From Bradyrhizobium symbiodeficiens (GTDB taxonomy: Bacteria; Pseudomonadota; Alphaproteobacteria; Rhizobiales; Xanthobacteraceae), in assembly GCF_002266465.3 (NCBI RefSeq), contig NZ_CP029427.2:4652501-4716500 (forward strand): DNA of 64,000 nucleotides, in the 5' to 3' direction. Under the pieces are notes generated by a model. It saw nothing but the letters and a program-made list of their open reading frames with translations, did no database searches and was not told the origin of the DNA. This document shows positions 32,729 through 41,745 of this stretch, in pieces. Each line of letters opens with the position of its first letter. The stretch's first letter is position 1. The position numbers were made by a program, and so were the translations under genes.

Positions 32729-33022
32729 ATGAAGCTCACATTGCCGAAACTTGCTTTCGTCGCGTGCGTTGCGACGGCCGCGTTCACCGCGACCAGCGCG
32801 AACGCAGCGCAATACCGCACCTATGGCTGCGACACCGCCTTCTTCGAAGGCTGCGGCATCGTGGCCGAGACGCCGCCCGCACGTGTCAGAATCCCCCCCA
32901 CCGTCATCCATCATGACACCTCGCCCACCTACATGAAGCAGACCGACCCGCGCTATAGCTCGTCCATGCGTGATGGCGGCGGAGGTGGCGGCGGAGGAGG
33001 TGGCGGCGGTGGCGGCCGCTGA
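32729..33022 (+). CDS. Small secreted protein with poly-glycine tail
   Basis: The 97-residue protein has a signal peptide (MKLTLPKLAFVACVATAAFT, cleavage near ANA-AQ) and a short body with two Cys (YGCDTAFFEGCGIV). It ends in 14 consecutive Gly and one Arg. The Gly codons mix GGC, GGA, GGT and GGG, so the tail is not a simple mononucleotide run. The ATG at 32729 is preceded by CTGGAGACGATCC. No family is recognised. It is convergent with the helicase gene. Confidence 0.65.
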   Translation: MKLTLPKLAFVACVATAAFTATSANAAQYRTYGCDTAFFEGCGIVAETPPARVRIPPTVIHHDTSPTYMKQTDPRYSSSMRDGGGGGGGGGGGGGGR

Positions 33023-33040
33023 GCCCGCCTGACTTTTCAG

Positions 33041-33072
33041 ATGATGTCGCCGGTGCAATCCGGCGGCATCAT
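33041..33072. terminator. Hairpin between convergent genes
   Basis: ATGATG-T-CGCCGG (33041-33053) pairs with CCGGCG-G-CATCAT (33060-33072) around a 6-base loop. It lies between the convergent small secreted protein and helicase genes. There is no uridine tract on either strand, so its use as a terminator is uncertain. Confidence 0.45.
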
Positions 33073-33098
33073 TGTCGCCTGCGCTGAACGGCGCCGAT

Positions 33099-35069
33099 TC
33101 AGCCGCGATTCTTCTTCTTCGGCTTCTTTCCGGAAGCACCCTTCGCGGACCACGGCATGACCGACGGCTCCGCGTGACCCGGCTTGTTCTTGTGCTTCTT
33201 CTTGCCGAAAGACGACGGAGCCTCGTCGAATTTCGGCCCGCGCTCGCTGTGAGGCTTGCTGCGCGGCTTGAACTCACTCTTGTCGCGCGGACGATCGTCG
33301 CGACGTTCACGATGATCGCTGTCGCGGCTCTCGCGCCGGGGCGCGTGGGACCGCTCCTCCGCAGGCGCCTGTTGCTGCGGCGCGCCCGCCATCGGCTCGA
33401 GGCGGATATTGTCTTCCTTGTCCGGACGCTTGATCTTGACGGCGAAGGACTCCGCGACCCGCTCGGATATCTCGAACTCGGTCGTGGTGTCCATGATCTT
33501 GATGGCGCCGATATCGCCCTTGTCGATGCCGCCACGACGGCAAATCATCGGCAGCAGCCAGCGCGCTTCCGCATTCTTGCGTCGTCCGATGTTGGCGCGG
33601 AACCAGACGGTGGCCTCTCCCATGCCGTGACGGGCTGAGGATTTGCCTGGTTTCGATCGCGGCCCCGCTGGGCGATCGTCGCCGCGTGAGCTGTGGCCAT
33701 CGTCGCGCGGCGTGCGAACATTGTCGCGACCGCGATCGTCACGCGGCCGGCCAGCTCGCTCGCCGGGATCGAGGATGTCTTCGGGCGATGGTAGCCGCGC
33801 GCGATAGAGCCGCGCCAGCGCGGCGGCGATGTCCTCGGCCGACCGCTCGGCCAGCAACGCCTGGGCCAGCACCAGATCGTCCGCCGTGGTCTCTTCGGTG
33901 AACAGCACGTCCTTCATGCGCTCATGGTCGAGCTTGCGGATTTCGTCCGCCTGCGGCGCCGTGCCCCAGTCGGCGTCGACCCCTGCGAGATTGAGCAGCA
34001 GCTCCGCGCGCCGGCGACGGGCGGGCACGACGATCAGGACGCTTGTCCCCTTGCGACCCGCGCGCCCGGTGCGGCCCGAGCGATGCTGCATGACCTCGGC
34101 GTCGTTGGGCAGGTCGGCGTGAATGACGAGGTCGAGGCTCGGCAGGTCGATGCCGCGGGCGGCAACGTCGGTCGCGACGCAGACGCGGGCGCGTCCGTCG
34201 CGCAGCGACTGCAGCGCCATGGTGCGCTCGTTCTGCGTCAATTCCCCCGACAGGGCGACCACGGAGAAGCCGCGCTCCAGCAGCGCCGCCTGCAAATGCC
34301 TGACGTGATCGCGCGTACTGCAAAACACCAGCGCGCTCGGCGCCTCGTAGAAGCGCAGCACGTTGACGACGGCGTGTTCGACATCGCCGGGGGCGACCCG
34401 GATGGCGCGGTACTCGATGTCGGCATGACCGCCTTCGTCGCCGGCGACTTCGATCCGGAACGCCTGCTGCTGATATTGCTTGGCGAGCGCAACGATGCCG
34501 CGCGGGAACGTCGCCGAGAACAGCAGGGTGCGGCGCGTCTCCGGGGTGGTCTTGAGGATGAATTCCATGTCCTCGCGAAAACCGAGATTGAGCATCTCGT
34601 CGGCCTCGTCGAGCACGACGACCTTCAATTCCGAGATGTCGAGGCGGTTACGCCGCAGATGATCGCACAACCGGCCGGGCGTACCGACGACGATGTGGGC
34701 GCCAGCCGCAAGCTCGCGCTGCTCGCGTCGCGGATCCATGCCGCCGACGCAGGAGACGACCCGCGCCTCCGCATGCTGGTAGATCCAGGAGAGCTCGCGC
34801 TGAACCTGCATCGCGAGCTCGCGGGTCGGCGCCACGATCAGGGCGAGCGGCGCGGCCGCCCGCCCGAACCGCTCGGCATCGCCGAGCAGGTCCCTGGCCA
34901 TGGCGAGGCCATAAGCGAGGGTCTTGCCGGAGCCAGTCTGGGCCGAAACCAGGAGGTCGCGGCCGGCAGCTTCGTCCGCGAGCACGGCGAGCTGAACGGG
35001 GGTCGGTGAATCGTAATTCCGCTCGGCCAAAGCGCGGGCGAGCGGCGGGGTGAGGGCCGGAAAAGACAC
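33099..35069 (-). CDS. DEAD-box RNA helicase with DbpA-type RNA-binding domain
   Basis: The 656-residue protein has a full DEAD-box core in the first 370 residues: AQTGSGKT, PTRELA, TPGRL, VLDEADEML, LFSATFP and HRSGRTGRAGRKG. A DbpA-like RNA-binding domain at about 470-545 (VWFRANIGRRKNAEARWLLPM) follows, then an Arg/Lys/Asp-rich low-complexity tail of about 110 residues. The gene therefore encodes a ribosome- or RNA-remodelling helicase like DeaD/CsdA. The ATG at 35069 begins MSFPALTPPL, where the family starts. It is divergent from the cupin gene and convergent with the poly-Gly protein gene. Confidence 0.94.
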   Translation of the reverse strand: MSFPALTPPLARALAERNYDSPTPVQLAVLADEAAGRDLLVSAQTGSGKTLAYGLAMARDLLGDAERFGRAAAPLALIVAPTRELAMQVQRELSWIYQHAEARVVSCVGGMDPRREQRELAAGAHIVVGTPGRLCDHLRRNRLDISELKVVVLDEADEMLNLGFREDMEFILKTTPETRRTLLFSATFPRGIVALAKQYQQQAFRIEVAGDEGGHADIEYRAIRVAPGDVEHAVVNVLRFYEAPSALVFCSTRDHVRHLQAALLERGFSVVALSGELTQNERTMALQSLRDGRARVCVATDVAARGIDLPSLDLVIHADLPNDAEVMQHRSGRTGRAGRKGTSVLIVVPARRRRAELLLNLAGVDADWGTAPQADEIRKLDHERMKDVLFTEETTADDLVLAQALLAERSAEDIAAALARLYRARLPSPEDILDPGERAGRPRDDRGRDNVRTPRDDGHSSRGDDRPAGPRSKPGKSSARHGMGEATVWFRANIGRRKNAEARWLLPMICRRGGIDKGDIGAIKIMDTTTEFEISERVAESFAVKIKRPDKEDNIRLEPMAGAPQQQAPAEERSHAPRRESRDSDHRERRDDRPRDKSEFKPRSKPHSERGPKFDEAPSSFGKKKHKNKPGHAEPSVMPWSAKGASGKKPKKKNRG

Positions 35070-35351
35070 GGGATGGAGAACCTTGGTTAATTCAGGCGCG
35101 CAAGCGGTGAACCGAGGGGCCTGAGCTGCGTGCGCGGCAATCGGCCCGGCCGCACGCTGATTTGATCTGGGCGCTCTTTACGCCAAGTGCCCGGAAATCA
35201 CCATGCCTATGATGCATGGCTTGGCCAAGAGAACCGCGCCCTGGAGGTTGCAGAGGACTTTTACGGCTACCTTGAACGGTTAATGGACATGGTCTTGCCG
35301 CACCGGCCGTCCGATACCAAATCGTTTCTCACAAGAGACAACGGGGGAAAC

Positions 35352-35705
35352 ATGGCCGACAAGATATCGCTTGCCGACAAGCTCGCAACCTTTGAGGACC
35401 TCTGGTCGCCGCGCACGGTCACGACCTTCAACGATTGCGACGTGATGGTAGTGAAGGTGAAAGGCGAGTTCACCTGGCACAAGCACGACGACACCGACGA
35501 TTTCTTTCTGGTCCTGAAAGGCAATCTGGACATCGAATTGCGGGACCGCACGGTGAGGCTTGGTCCAGGCGAACTCTACGTCGTGCCCAAAGGTGTCGAG
35601 CATCGTCCCGTGGCGCGCGAAGAGGTCCATCTCCTGCTCATCGAGCCGACCGGCACGCCGAACACGGGCGACAAGGCCACCGCGGCGGCGCGCAAGCTGG
35701 CATAG
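35352..35705 (+). CDS. Small cupin domain protein
   Basis: The 117-residue protein is one cupin domain. Motif 1 is around KGEFTWHKHDDTDDFFLVLKG (His-His-Asp ligands) and motif 2 around GPGELYVVPKGVEHRPVA. Stand-alone cupins of this type are often metal-binding isomerases or sensors, but no substrate can be named. The ATG at 35352 follows GGGGGAAAC and starts MADKISLADK, which fits such small proteins; the frame is open from 35187 but without support. Confidence 0.82.
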   Translation: MADKISLADKLATFEDLWSPRTVTTFNDCDVMVVKVKGEFTWHKHDDTDDFFLVLKGNLDIELRDRTVRLGPGELYVVPKGVEHRPVAREEVHLLLIEPTGTPNTGDKATAAARKLA

Positions 35706-35729
35706 GAGATGTATCGCGGGCGCACAGCT

Positions 35730-36155
35730 TTAGTCGGCCGGGATGAAGCGAAGCGTACCTGCCTGACGCGTCGGCTTGCCGGTGTCATTGGTGTGATTGA
35801 CGCCGTCCATGACGGGCACTTCAGCGAAATCGAACGGGCTTACCCCATCTAGGCAGGCGACATTGATGGCATAGGAGGATTGGTCGGACCGGCGCTGGTG
35901 GTGGGTGTAGATTCCACAACGGGAGCAGAAGAAGTGCTGCGCCGATCCGGTGTGGAAGCGGTACGTCGTCAGCACGTCCTCGCCCCGCAGAAACCTGATC
36001 CCGCCCATCGCCGCCATGGCAACGACGGCGCCTCGCATTCGGCAATAGGAGCAGGTGCAGCGGCGGATCGACTCGAAGCCGTCGCTGAGTGTCACCTCAA
36101 ATCGCACCGCGCCACAATGGCACTGGCCGGCCCGAACGTTCGCGTCACTCGTCAT
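35730..36155 (-). CDS. GFA-family protein (glutathione-dependent formaldehyde-activating type)
   Basis: The 141-residue protein has the zinc-ligand pattern of the family: CHCGAVRFE at the start, then CTCSYCRM, and FCSRCGIYTHH near residue 75-85. Family members bind two zinc ions; the founding enzyme is linked to S-hydroxymethylglutathione formation, but most members are uncharacterised. The position between unrelated genes gives no further hint. The start ATG at 36155 has no clear Shine-Dalgarno sequence. Confidence 0.88.
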   Translation of the reverse strand: MTSDANVRAGQCHCGAVRFEVTLSDGFESIRRCTCSYCRMRGAVVAMAAMGGIRFLRGEDVLTTYRFHTGSAQHFFCSRCGIYTHHQRRSDQSSYAINVACLDGVSPFDFAEVPVMDGVNHTNDTGKPTRQAGTLRFIPAD

Positions 36156-36244
36156 GGTCCCTGTGTTCCCTGATCCAGATCATGCCGCACTGGACTGTCT
36201 TAGCGAGGATCGCGCGCGATGTAAGAAGAATTCGCGCGACCTCT

Positions 36245-36757
36245 TCAGTCCCGGGAGGTCGCCAGTCGGCTGAAACCGTTGACCAGCCTTGCTCTTGCCC
36301 GCGCAACACTGTCCCTCACCGCGCGGCTCACGGCCCGGGCGGCGCGCCAGGCGTCCGTCTCCTGCAGCCACGCCTTCGCCGCGGCGTATTTTCCGTAACC
36401 CCAGGCGAAGGCGGGAATGCGCATCAGCTTGTCGCGCGTGAGATGAAAGAGGCGCTCGACCAGCACCAGCTTGAGCAACTCCCCGACGATGAACGTCACC
36501 GCGCCGCTCATGACCTGACCTGTTGCCGTGAGGTACGCGGCAGCCGGCTTAACCGGCTCCAGAATGATGACGGGCACCAAGAACAATGCGAGCGAGGCAT
36601 ATGGAGAAAGTGATTTGATCCAGGCGCTCAAACGCTTGAATTCAACATGCCGCCCGATCCAGCGCGCGACCGGCGCCGCCACGGCCATAAAGACCGCATC
36701 CACCAGGAAGTAGATCGCAGCCAGGATATAGGTGACTGGTTTCAGGATTCGCTTCAC
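36245..36757 (-). CDS. Membrane protein, unknown function
   Basis: From the GTG at 36757 (GGGAGAGATGCC upstream) the protein is 170 residues. There is a first membrane segment at about 5-28 (VTYILAAIYFLVDAVFMAVAAP), a second at about 50-75 (ASLALFLVPVIILEPV) and a third near 80-100 (MSGAVTFIVGELLKLVLV). After these come a basic amphipathic stretch, an Ala/Trp-rich region, and an Arg-rich tail. No family is recognised. An ATG at 36805 would add 16 residues (a basic leader). No operon partner is evident. Confidence 0.6.
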   Translation of the reverse strand: MKRILKPVTYILAAIYFLVDAVFMAVAAPVARWIGRHVEFKRLSAWIKSLSPYASLALFLVPVIILEPVKPAAAYLTATGQVMSGAVTFIVGELLKLVLVERLFHLTRDKLMRIPAFAWGYGKYAAAKAWLQETDAWRAARAVSRAVRDSVARARARLVNGFSRLATSRD

Positions 36758-36916
36758 GGCATCTCTCCCAGGGAGTGAAAGCCGGAACCTGGACCTAAGT
36801 TTCACCTCCGCGTGGATAGTTCGCGGCAGCCGAGGGGAACTTTTTGCGGATCGGCTTTTTCAAACCTCGGCATAGTCTGTTCGCTTGTCATCGTGTCCTT
36901 CATTCCAGACTGGCTT

Positions 36917-36986
36917 GTAGCCCGCATGGAGCAAAGCGGAATGCGGAATCGGTCTCTCCGGATTACGCTGCGCTCCATCCGGGCTC
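36917..36986. repeat. REP-type palindromic repeat, diverged copy
   Basis: This is a diverged member of the 'tagcccggatgagcgcagc' family: GTAGCCCGCATGGAGC at the left and GCTCCATCCGGGCTCC at the right pair with two or three mismatches. It sits just past the stop of the leftward alcohol dehydrogenase gene. Confidence 0.65.
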
Positions 36987-36993
36987 CAAGATG

Positions 36994-38145
36994 TCACTCC
37001 ACCAGTTCCGGCCACGGCACGATGGTCGACTTCACCGTCTTCATCGCCATGGCGTCCTTCACGGCCTGCGCGACGCCCTCTTCCGTGAACGGATAGATCG
37101 TCTGCATCTTCAGCCAGGGATATTTGTCGCGGGTGCGATAGAGCATGTCGACGCCGAGCGGGAGGTCGTTGCCGGTGAAGCCCCAGGAGCCCAGCACGTT
37201 GAGATCCTTGGTGCAGATGCGATGCCAGGACGTCTCGATCGAGCCGGCGTCGGTGAACTGGCCCATCTCGACATAGGTGCCGCCGTCACGCAGCATCTCG
37301 ATGCCTTCGGGGCCGGCGGTGGGGTGCCCCGAACAATCCATCACGAGATCCGCGCCGAAGCCGCCGACGATCTCGCGGACGCGCGCGATGCGTCCCTCGG
37401 GCGATTTGATCTCCTCGATGTTCACGGTCGCCTCCGCGCCGAACTCGCGCGCAAGCTTGAGCCGCGGCTCCTCGGGGGCACCGACGCAAATCACGCGCCC
37501 TGCCCCCATCTCCCTGGCAGCCGCGACCGCCAGAATGCCGATCGGGCCCGAGCCCTGGATCACCACCGTATCGCCCCAGGTGAAACCGCCCGCCCGCGTG
37601 GCGCGGTTGAAGGCGCGGATGCAGGAGGTCAGCGGCTCGGACAGTGCCCCTAACCGCAGCGACATGTCGTCGGGCAATTTGTAGATCTTGGTGCCCGGCA
37701 GCATCTCGAGATCGACATAGACAAATTCGGCCCAGCCGCCCCACATGTGCGGCGCCTTGTCGAAGCCGAGATAGCGGCCGTAATAGACCGGCGTCAGGCA
37801 TTTGTTGGCGGTTTGCGGATAATGGATGCAGTAATAGCAGCGGCCGCAGGGCATCAGCGGCGGGATCATCACTTTCGAGCCGACCTCGAGCGGCTTGCTC
37901 ATGAAGTCCTCGGTCAACTCCTCGCCGCACTCGACGATGACACCGCCGATCTCGTGGCCGAGCGTGAACGGCCAGGGCAGCGGCTTCGGCCAGTGTCCCT
38001 TCAGGATATGCAAATCGGTGCCGCAGACGCCACAAGCGCCGACCTTGATCAGCGCGGCCTTCTTGCCGACCTTCGGCCACGGCACGGTGCGGATGACGGG
38101 CTCCGAGCCCGGCCCTGCATGGGTGCAGACGCGAATGGATTCCAT
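36994..38145 (-). CDS. Zinc-dependent medium-chain alcohol dehydrogenase
   Basis: The 383-residue protein shows the zinc MDR pattern: GACGVCGTDLH with Cys41 as catalytic-zinc ligand, GHE at 63-65 (His64), and the structural-zinc cluster Cys100, Cys103, Cys106 and Cys116. A Rossmann domain follows with VVIQGSGPIGILAVAAARE. The set resembles threonine/sorbitol dehydrogenase-like enzymes; the substrate is not clear. The ATG at 38145 follows GAGGAAACATCC. The longer frame from 38364 runs through REP repeat sequence and is not credible. It is flanked on both sides by REP repeats. Confidence 0.9.
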   Translation of the reverse strand: MESIRVCTHAGPGSEPVIRTVPWPKVGKKAALIKVGACGVCGTDLHILKGHWPKPLPWPFTLGHEIGGVIVECGEELTEDFMSKPLEVGSKVMIPPLMPCGRCYYCIHYPQTANKCLTPVYYGRYLGFDKAPHMWGGWAEFVYVDLEMLPGTKIYKLPDDMSLRLGALSEPLTSCIRAFNRATRAGGFTWGDTVVIQGSGPIGILAVAAAREMGAGRVICVGAPEEPRLKLAREFGAEATVNIEEIKSPEGRIARVREIVGGFGADLVMDCSGHPTAGPEGIEMLRDGGTYVEMGQFTDAGSIETSWHRICTKDLNVLGSWGFTGNDLPLGVDMLYRTRDKYPWLKMQTIYPFTEEGVAQAVKDAMAMKTVKSTIVPWPELVE

Positions 38146-38240
38146 GGATGTTTCCTCGATGCCCGTCTGTTCTGATTGATGGTGCGGGCGTGAGGTGAAG
38201 CGTATGTGAGATGTGCGTTCGTGCCAAGATGCAGGAATTC

Positions 38241-38310
38241 GTAGCCCGCATGAGCGAAGCGATATGCGGGAGACAGCGGCCCCGGATATCGCTGCGCTCA
38301 TCCGGGCTAC
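38241..38310. repeat. REP-type palindromic repeat
   Basis: GTAGCCCGCATGAGCGAAGC (38241-38260) pairs with GCTGCGCTCATCCGGGCTAC (38291-38310) with two mismatches, with an inner GATATGCGGG/CCCGGATATC stem. It lies in the divergent spacer of the alcohol dehydrogenase and the MFS gene. Confidence 0.75.
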
Positions 38311-38383
38311 GGGACACACACCCAAATGTCTTGAGCACCGACCAGCGAACGTGTAAGGCGCCAAGGTTCCATCAGGTGCCCCC

Positions 38384-39631
38384 TTGAATCCCCTTCCCCA
38401 AAATCCCGCCGCGGCGACCGGCTCGTTCGCGGCGATGAAGTCGAGGCCGTACCGGCTCCAGTTCGGCTCTTACGTGCTGGCGATGATGGCCGACAACATC
38501 GAGCATGTGATCAGCTATTGGGTGGTGTTCCAGAAATTCCATTCGCCGGCGCTGGCGGGCTTTGCGGTGCTGTCGCACTGGCTGCCGTTCCTGCTGTTCT
38601 CGGTCGCGGTCGGCGGGCTTGCCGACCGGTTCGACCCGCGCCGCATCATCCAGTGCGGCATGCTGCTGTTCATCGTGGCATCGAGCGGATGGGGCTTCTT
38701 CTTCCTCACCGACACGATCCAGATGTGGCACGCGATGCTGCTGCTGGTGATCCACGGCTGCGCCGGTGTGCTCTGGCAAACCCCGAACCAGTTGCTGCTC
38801 TACGATCTCGTCGGCCCCGCCGACCTGCCGAGCGCGGTGCGGCTGAATGCGATGGCGCGCTATCTCGGCATCCTGGTCGGACCTGCGGTGGGCGGAATCA
38901 TCATGCTGACGCTCGGCACCTCGCACGGAATCATCTTCAACACGCTGTTCTATCTGCCGATGCTGCTCTGGCTGTTCTGGGCGCCGGTGCGCGACAATAG
39001 CGTGGCGGTGCGGCGCTTCGCGGTGCGCGGCCTTGCCGACATCGTGCTGACCATCCGCGCCATCGGCACCCAGCCGACCCTGACGGCGATGACATGGCTT
39101 GCCGGCCTCACCTCCTTCATGATCGGCAATGCCTACCATGCCCAGATGCCGGGCTTCGCCGGCGATCTCGGCCATGGCGATCCCGGCGTCTCCTACAGCG
39201 TGCTGCTCGCGGCCGATGCGGCCGGCGCGGTGCTCGCCGCCATCGCGCTGGAATCCTGGGGACGGCTCAAGGGCACGCCGCGCACCGCGATTCTGCTTGC
39301 GATGCTCTGGAGCGTGGCGCTGCTCGGCTTTGCCACGGTGCGGATCTATCCGATGGCGATCGTGCTGCTGTTCTGTGCCGGCTTCTTCGAGCTTTCGTTC
39401 AACACCATGGCGCAGGCGCTGGTGCAACTGAATGCGCCGCACGACATTCGCGGCCGCGTCGTCGGCCTTTATAATATGGCGGGGCTCGGCATGCGGGCGT
39501 TCAGCGGCATCACCGTCGGGGTAGCAGGCGCGGCGATCGGCATTCACTGGTCGCTGGGGCTGTCGGCCGCGGTGCTGCTGGCGCTGCTGGTCCTGCTCTA
39601 TGGTCAGGCGACGAGAAAGGCAGCCGGTTGA
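38384..39631 (+). CDS. MFS transporter, EntS/MFS_3-like
   Basis: The 415-residue protein has about 12 membrane segments and features of the MFS_3 branch: YRLQFGSYVLAMMADNIEHVISYWVVFQ, GGLADRFDPRRI and a late NTMAQALVQLNAPHDIRGRVVGLYN word typical of that branch (enterobactin-exporter-like). The proposed start is TTG at 38384, with only a weak CAGG upstream. An ATG at 38435 would shorten it by 17 residues and lacks any ribosome binding site. A second MFS gene follows after 52 bp. Export of a small metabolite is the best guess. Confidence 0.82.
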   Translation: MNPLPQNPAAATGSFAAMKSRPYRLQFGSYVLAMMADNIEHVISYWVVFQKFHSPALAGFAVLSHWLPFLLFSVAVGGLADRFDPRRIIQCGMLLFIVASSGWGFFFLTDTIQMWHAMLLLVIHGCAGVLWQTPNQLLLYDLVGPADLPSAVRLNAMARYLGILVGPAVGGIIMLTLGTSHGIIFNTLFYLPMLLWLFWAPVRDNSVAVRRFAVRGLADIVLTIRAIGTQPTLTAMTWLAGLTSFMIGNAYHAQMPGFAGDLGHGDPGVSYSVLLAADAAGAVLAAIALESWGRLKGTPRTAILLAMLWSVALLGFATVRIYPMAIVLLFCAGFFELSFNTMAQALVQLNAPHDIRGRVVGLYNMAGLGMRAFSGITVGVAGAAIGIHWSLGLSAAVLLALLVLLYGQATRKAAG

Positions 39632-39683
39632 CTCTCGCCCCTGCCCACCGCACCTTTGACACGGGGCCTGGGGAGATCACGCG

Positions 39684-40850
39684 TTGCGCAATCGCTGGGG
39701 CATTCTTGCGATCCTGTTCGTTGTTCGCCTTACCATTGCGTTCCAGTTCCAGAGCGTGGCCGCGGTGGCGCCGCTGCTGCAACAGACCTTCGGCGTCGGG
39801 CTCGCCGACATCGGCATCCTGATCGGACTCTATTTCACGCCCGGCGTCGTGCTGGCGCTGCCGGGCGGCGCGATCGGGCGAAGGCTCGGTGATAAATCCA
39901 CGACCATTGCGGCACTGCTGCTGATGACGGCAGGCAGCCTCGTCATGGCCGCCACCGATATCTGGGGCTTGCAGATGGCAGGCCGGCTCGTCTCCGGCGC
40001 CGGCGGCGTGCTCCTGACGGTGCAACTCACCAAAATGGGCGCCGATTGGTTCGCCGGAAAGGAGATCGCAACCGCGATGGCGATCTTCGTCAATTCCTGG
40101 CCGGCCGGCGTTGCGATCTCGCTGCTGGTGCTGCCGGCGATCGGCACCGCGTACGGCGCAGGCGCCGTGTTCCTGACCACGGGCGCGCTGAGCGCAATCG
40201 GCATCGTGCTGATCATGTTCTATCAGCCGCCGCAGGCGGCGACAGCCAGCGCGGCCGGCTCCGGCCGGCTCGATCCCCTCGCGCTGCTGGCGGTGATCGT
40301 CGCGGGCGCGATCTGGGGCCTCTATAATGTCGGCTTCGCCATGATCTTCTCGTTCGGCCCCTCGCTGCTCGTCGAGCGCGGCTGGAGCATTGCGGCGGCG
40401 GGCTCGGCGATCAGCCTCGTGATGTGGCTGTCGGTGATCTCGGTGCCGTCAGGCGGATTTCTCGCCGATCGCACCAAGCACCCCTTTGTCGTGGCAATCG
40501 CGGCGAGCCTCGTGGTGGCCGGCCTGCTCGCCTGGCTGACCCGGTCCGATGCCGTGGTCGCGATCCTCGTCCTGGTCGGCCTGATCGGCGGCCTGCCCGC
40601 CGGCCCGATCATGAGCCTGGCCGCCCGTGTGCTCGGGCCGGAGACACGAGCGATCGGGATGGGCGTGTTCTACACCCTGTTCTATGCCGCGATGATGCTG
40701 GGGCCGGCCGTGGCGGGGCGGCTTGCCAAATCGGCCGGGACCGCGGCGGTCGCGCTCGACCTCGGCGCGTTGACAGTGTTGGCCTGCCCGCCGCTGATGT
40801 GGCTTTTCGAACGCATCGTGTCTGTGCGTTACCGCCGCGCCCAATCCTAA
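39684..40850 (+). CDS. MFS transporter, CynX/NimT-like
   Basis: The 388-residue protein has 12 membrane segments. The start is a TTG at 39684 with GGGGAGATCACGCG upstream, reading LRNRWGILAILFVVRL. The family resembles the CynX/NimT branch (cyanate and nitroimidazole transporters): FQFQSVAAVAPLLQQTFGV, GIGLYFTP-like GLYFTPGVVLALPGG, and motif A GRRLGDKST. It follows another MFS gene at 52 bp; both may be cotranscribed. The substrate is unknown. Confidence 0.82.
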   Translation: MRNRWGILAILFVVRLTIAFQFQSVAAVAPLLQQTFGVGLADIGILIGLYFTPGVVLALPGGAIGRRLGDKSTTIAALLLMTAGSLVMAATDIWGLQMAGRLVSGAGGVLLTVQLTKMGADWFAGKEIATAMAIFVNSWPAGVAISLLVLPAIGTAYGAGAVFLTTGALSAIGIVLIMFYQPPQAATASAAGSGRLDPLALLAVIVAGAIWGLYNVGFAMIFSFGPSLLVERGWSIAAAGSAISLVMWLSVISVPSGGFLADRTKHPFVVAIAASLVVAGLLAWLTRSDAVVAILVLVGLIGGLPAGPIMSLAARVLGPETRAIGMGVFYTLFYAAMMLGPAVAGRLAKSAGTAAVALDLGALTVLACPPLMWLFERIVSVRYRRAQS

Positions 40851-40912
40851 CGCGGCATTAACCCTATGCACCTTAGGGTCGTCCCGGACTCCGCCAGGCG
40901 GGGGGTCGGGTT

Positions 40913-41530
40913 GTGAAAATGGCGTTGGCGAACAAAAAATTTCTTCCGGCCGCCGAAGAGCGTCGGCGTTTCCAGCGGGTGAAAGTGCACCTGCTCGGCC
41001 GCTACATGCTGCCGGACCGCCGTGAATTTCCCTGCCAGGTGATCAACATGTCGCCGGGCGGCCTCGCGCTGCTCGCGCCCGGCATCGGCAATGTCGGCGA
41101 CCGCGTCGTCGCCTATCTCGACCATATCGGCCGCGTCGAGGGCAAGATCACCCGCATCATCGACAATGGCTTTGCCATGACGGTCGGTGCGACGCCCAGG
41201 AAGCGCGACAAGCTCGCGGCACAGCTGACCTGGCTAGCCAACCGCGACATCCTCAATCTGCCGGAGGACCGCCGCCACGACCGTATCGTGCCGCGCAACC
41301 CGATCGCGGTGCTGACGCTCGAGGACGGCACCAAGATGACCTGCCGCATCATCGACCTTTCCTTGTCCGGCGCGGCCATCGCCGCGGAGAACCGGCCGCC
41401 GCTGAAATCGACGGTTCTGCTCGGCCGGGTCCAGGGCCGCGTGGTCCGAAACCTCGAAGACGGCTTCGCGCTGGAGTTCGTCCACGCGCAGCCGATCGAG
41501 ACTCTCGAAGAGAGCGTTACCGCGCGGTAA
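40913..41530 (+). CDS. Tandem PilZ-domain protein (c-di-GMP effector)
   Basis: The 205-residue protein carries two PilZ domains. The first (about 17-95) begins RRRFQRVKVHLLGRY and has INMSPGGLAL. The second (about 120-195) begins RRHDRIVPRNPIAV and has IDLSLSGAAIA. Both contain an R...R motif and the D/NxSxxG motif needed for c-di-GMP binding. There is no membrane helix. The GTG at 40913 or the ATG at 40919 may be the start, with GGGGGTCGGG upstream. It is followed by a strong terminator and then by a LapG-type peptidase gene. Confidence 0.86.
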   Translation: MKMALANKKFLPAAEERRRFQRVKVHLLGRYMLPDRREFPCQVINMSPGGLALLAPGIGNVGDRVVAYLDHIGRVEGKITRIIDNGFAMTVGATPRKRDKLAAQLTWLANRDILNLPEDRRHDRIVPRNPIAVLTLEDGTKMTCRIIDLSLSGAAIAAENRPPLKSTVLLGRVQGRVVRNLEDGFALEFVHAQPIETLEESVTAR

Positions 41531-41568
41531 AGCGCTGCCACGCCAAATCCCCTGTATTCCCAGCCCTG

Positions 41569-41602
41569 AAGGCGGCCTCCGCAATGCGGACGCCGCCTTT
41601 TT
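41569..41602 (+). terminator. Rho-independent terminator after the PilZ gene
   Basis: AAGGCGGC...GCCGCCTT with an inner TCCGC/GCGGA continuation around an AAT loop, then TTTTT. It starts about 40 bases after the PilZ stop codon. Confidence 0.85.
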
Positions 41603-41696
41603 CGTGCGTGATGACGGGTCCCGCGCCGGTTAACGCGCGGCCCGTTTGCGCGTGGAAAGTGCGGTTCCGCCGACGTTTCCGCGTTAATCGATAAAA

Positions 41697-41745
41697 CTTG
41701 AATCAATTGCAGTTGTTTCAAATTTTATGAGAATTTGATTCAAGT
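41697..41745. promoter_or_regulatory. AT-rich region with 11-bp inverted repeat upstream of the peptidase gene
   Basis: ACTTGAATCAA (41696-41706) and TTGATTCAAGT (41735-41745) are perfect inverted repeats around an AT-rich 28-base spacer. The stretch 41690-41790 is far less GC-rich than the rest of the window and ends in a cluster of ACTTG words (near 41769-41808). It is the likely promoter/operator region of the cysteine peptidase gene. Confidence 0.45.

Noticed and set aside
32942..33020. The poly-Gly-coding stretch considered as a microsatellite or CRISPR-like repeat
   Set aside because: It is an in-frame GGN run at the end of a secreted protein gene, without spacers or a fixed repeat unit.
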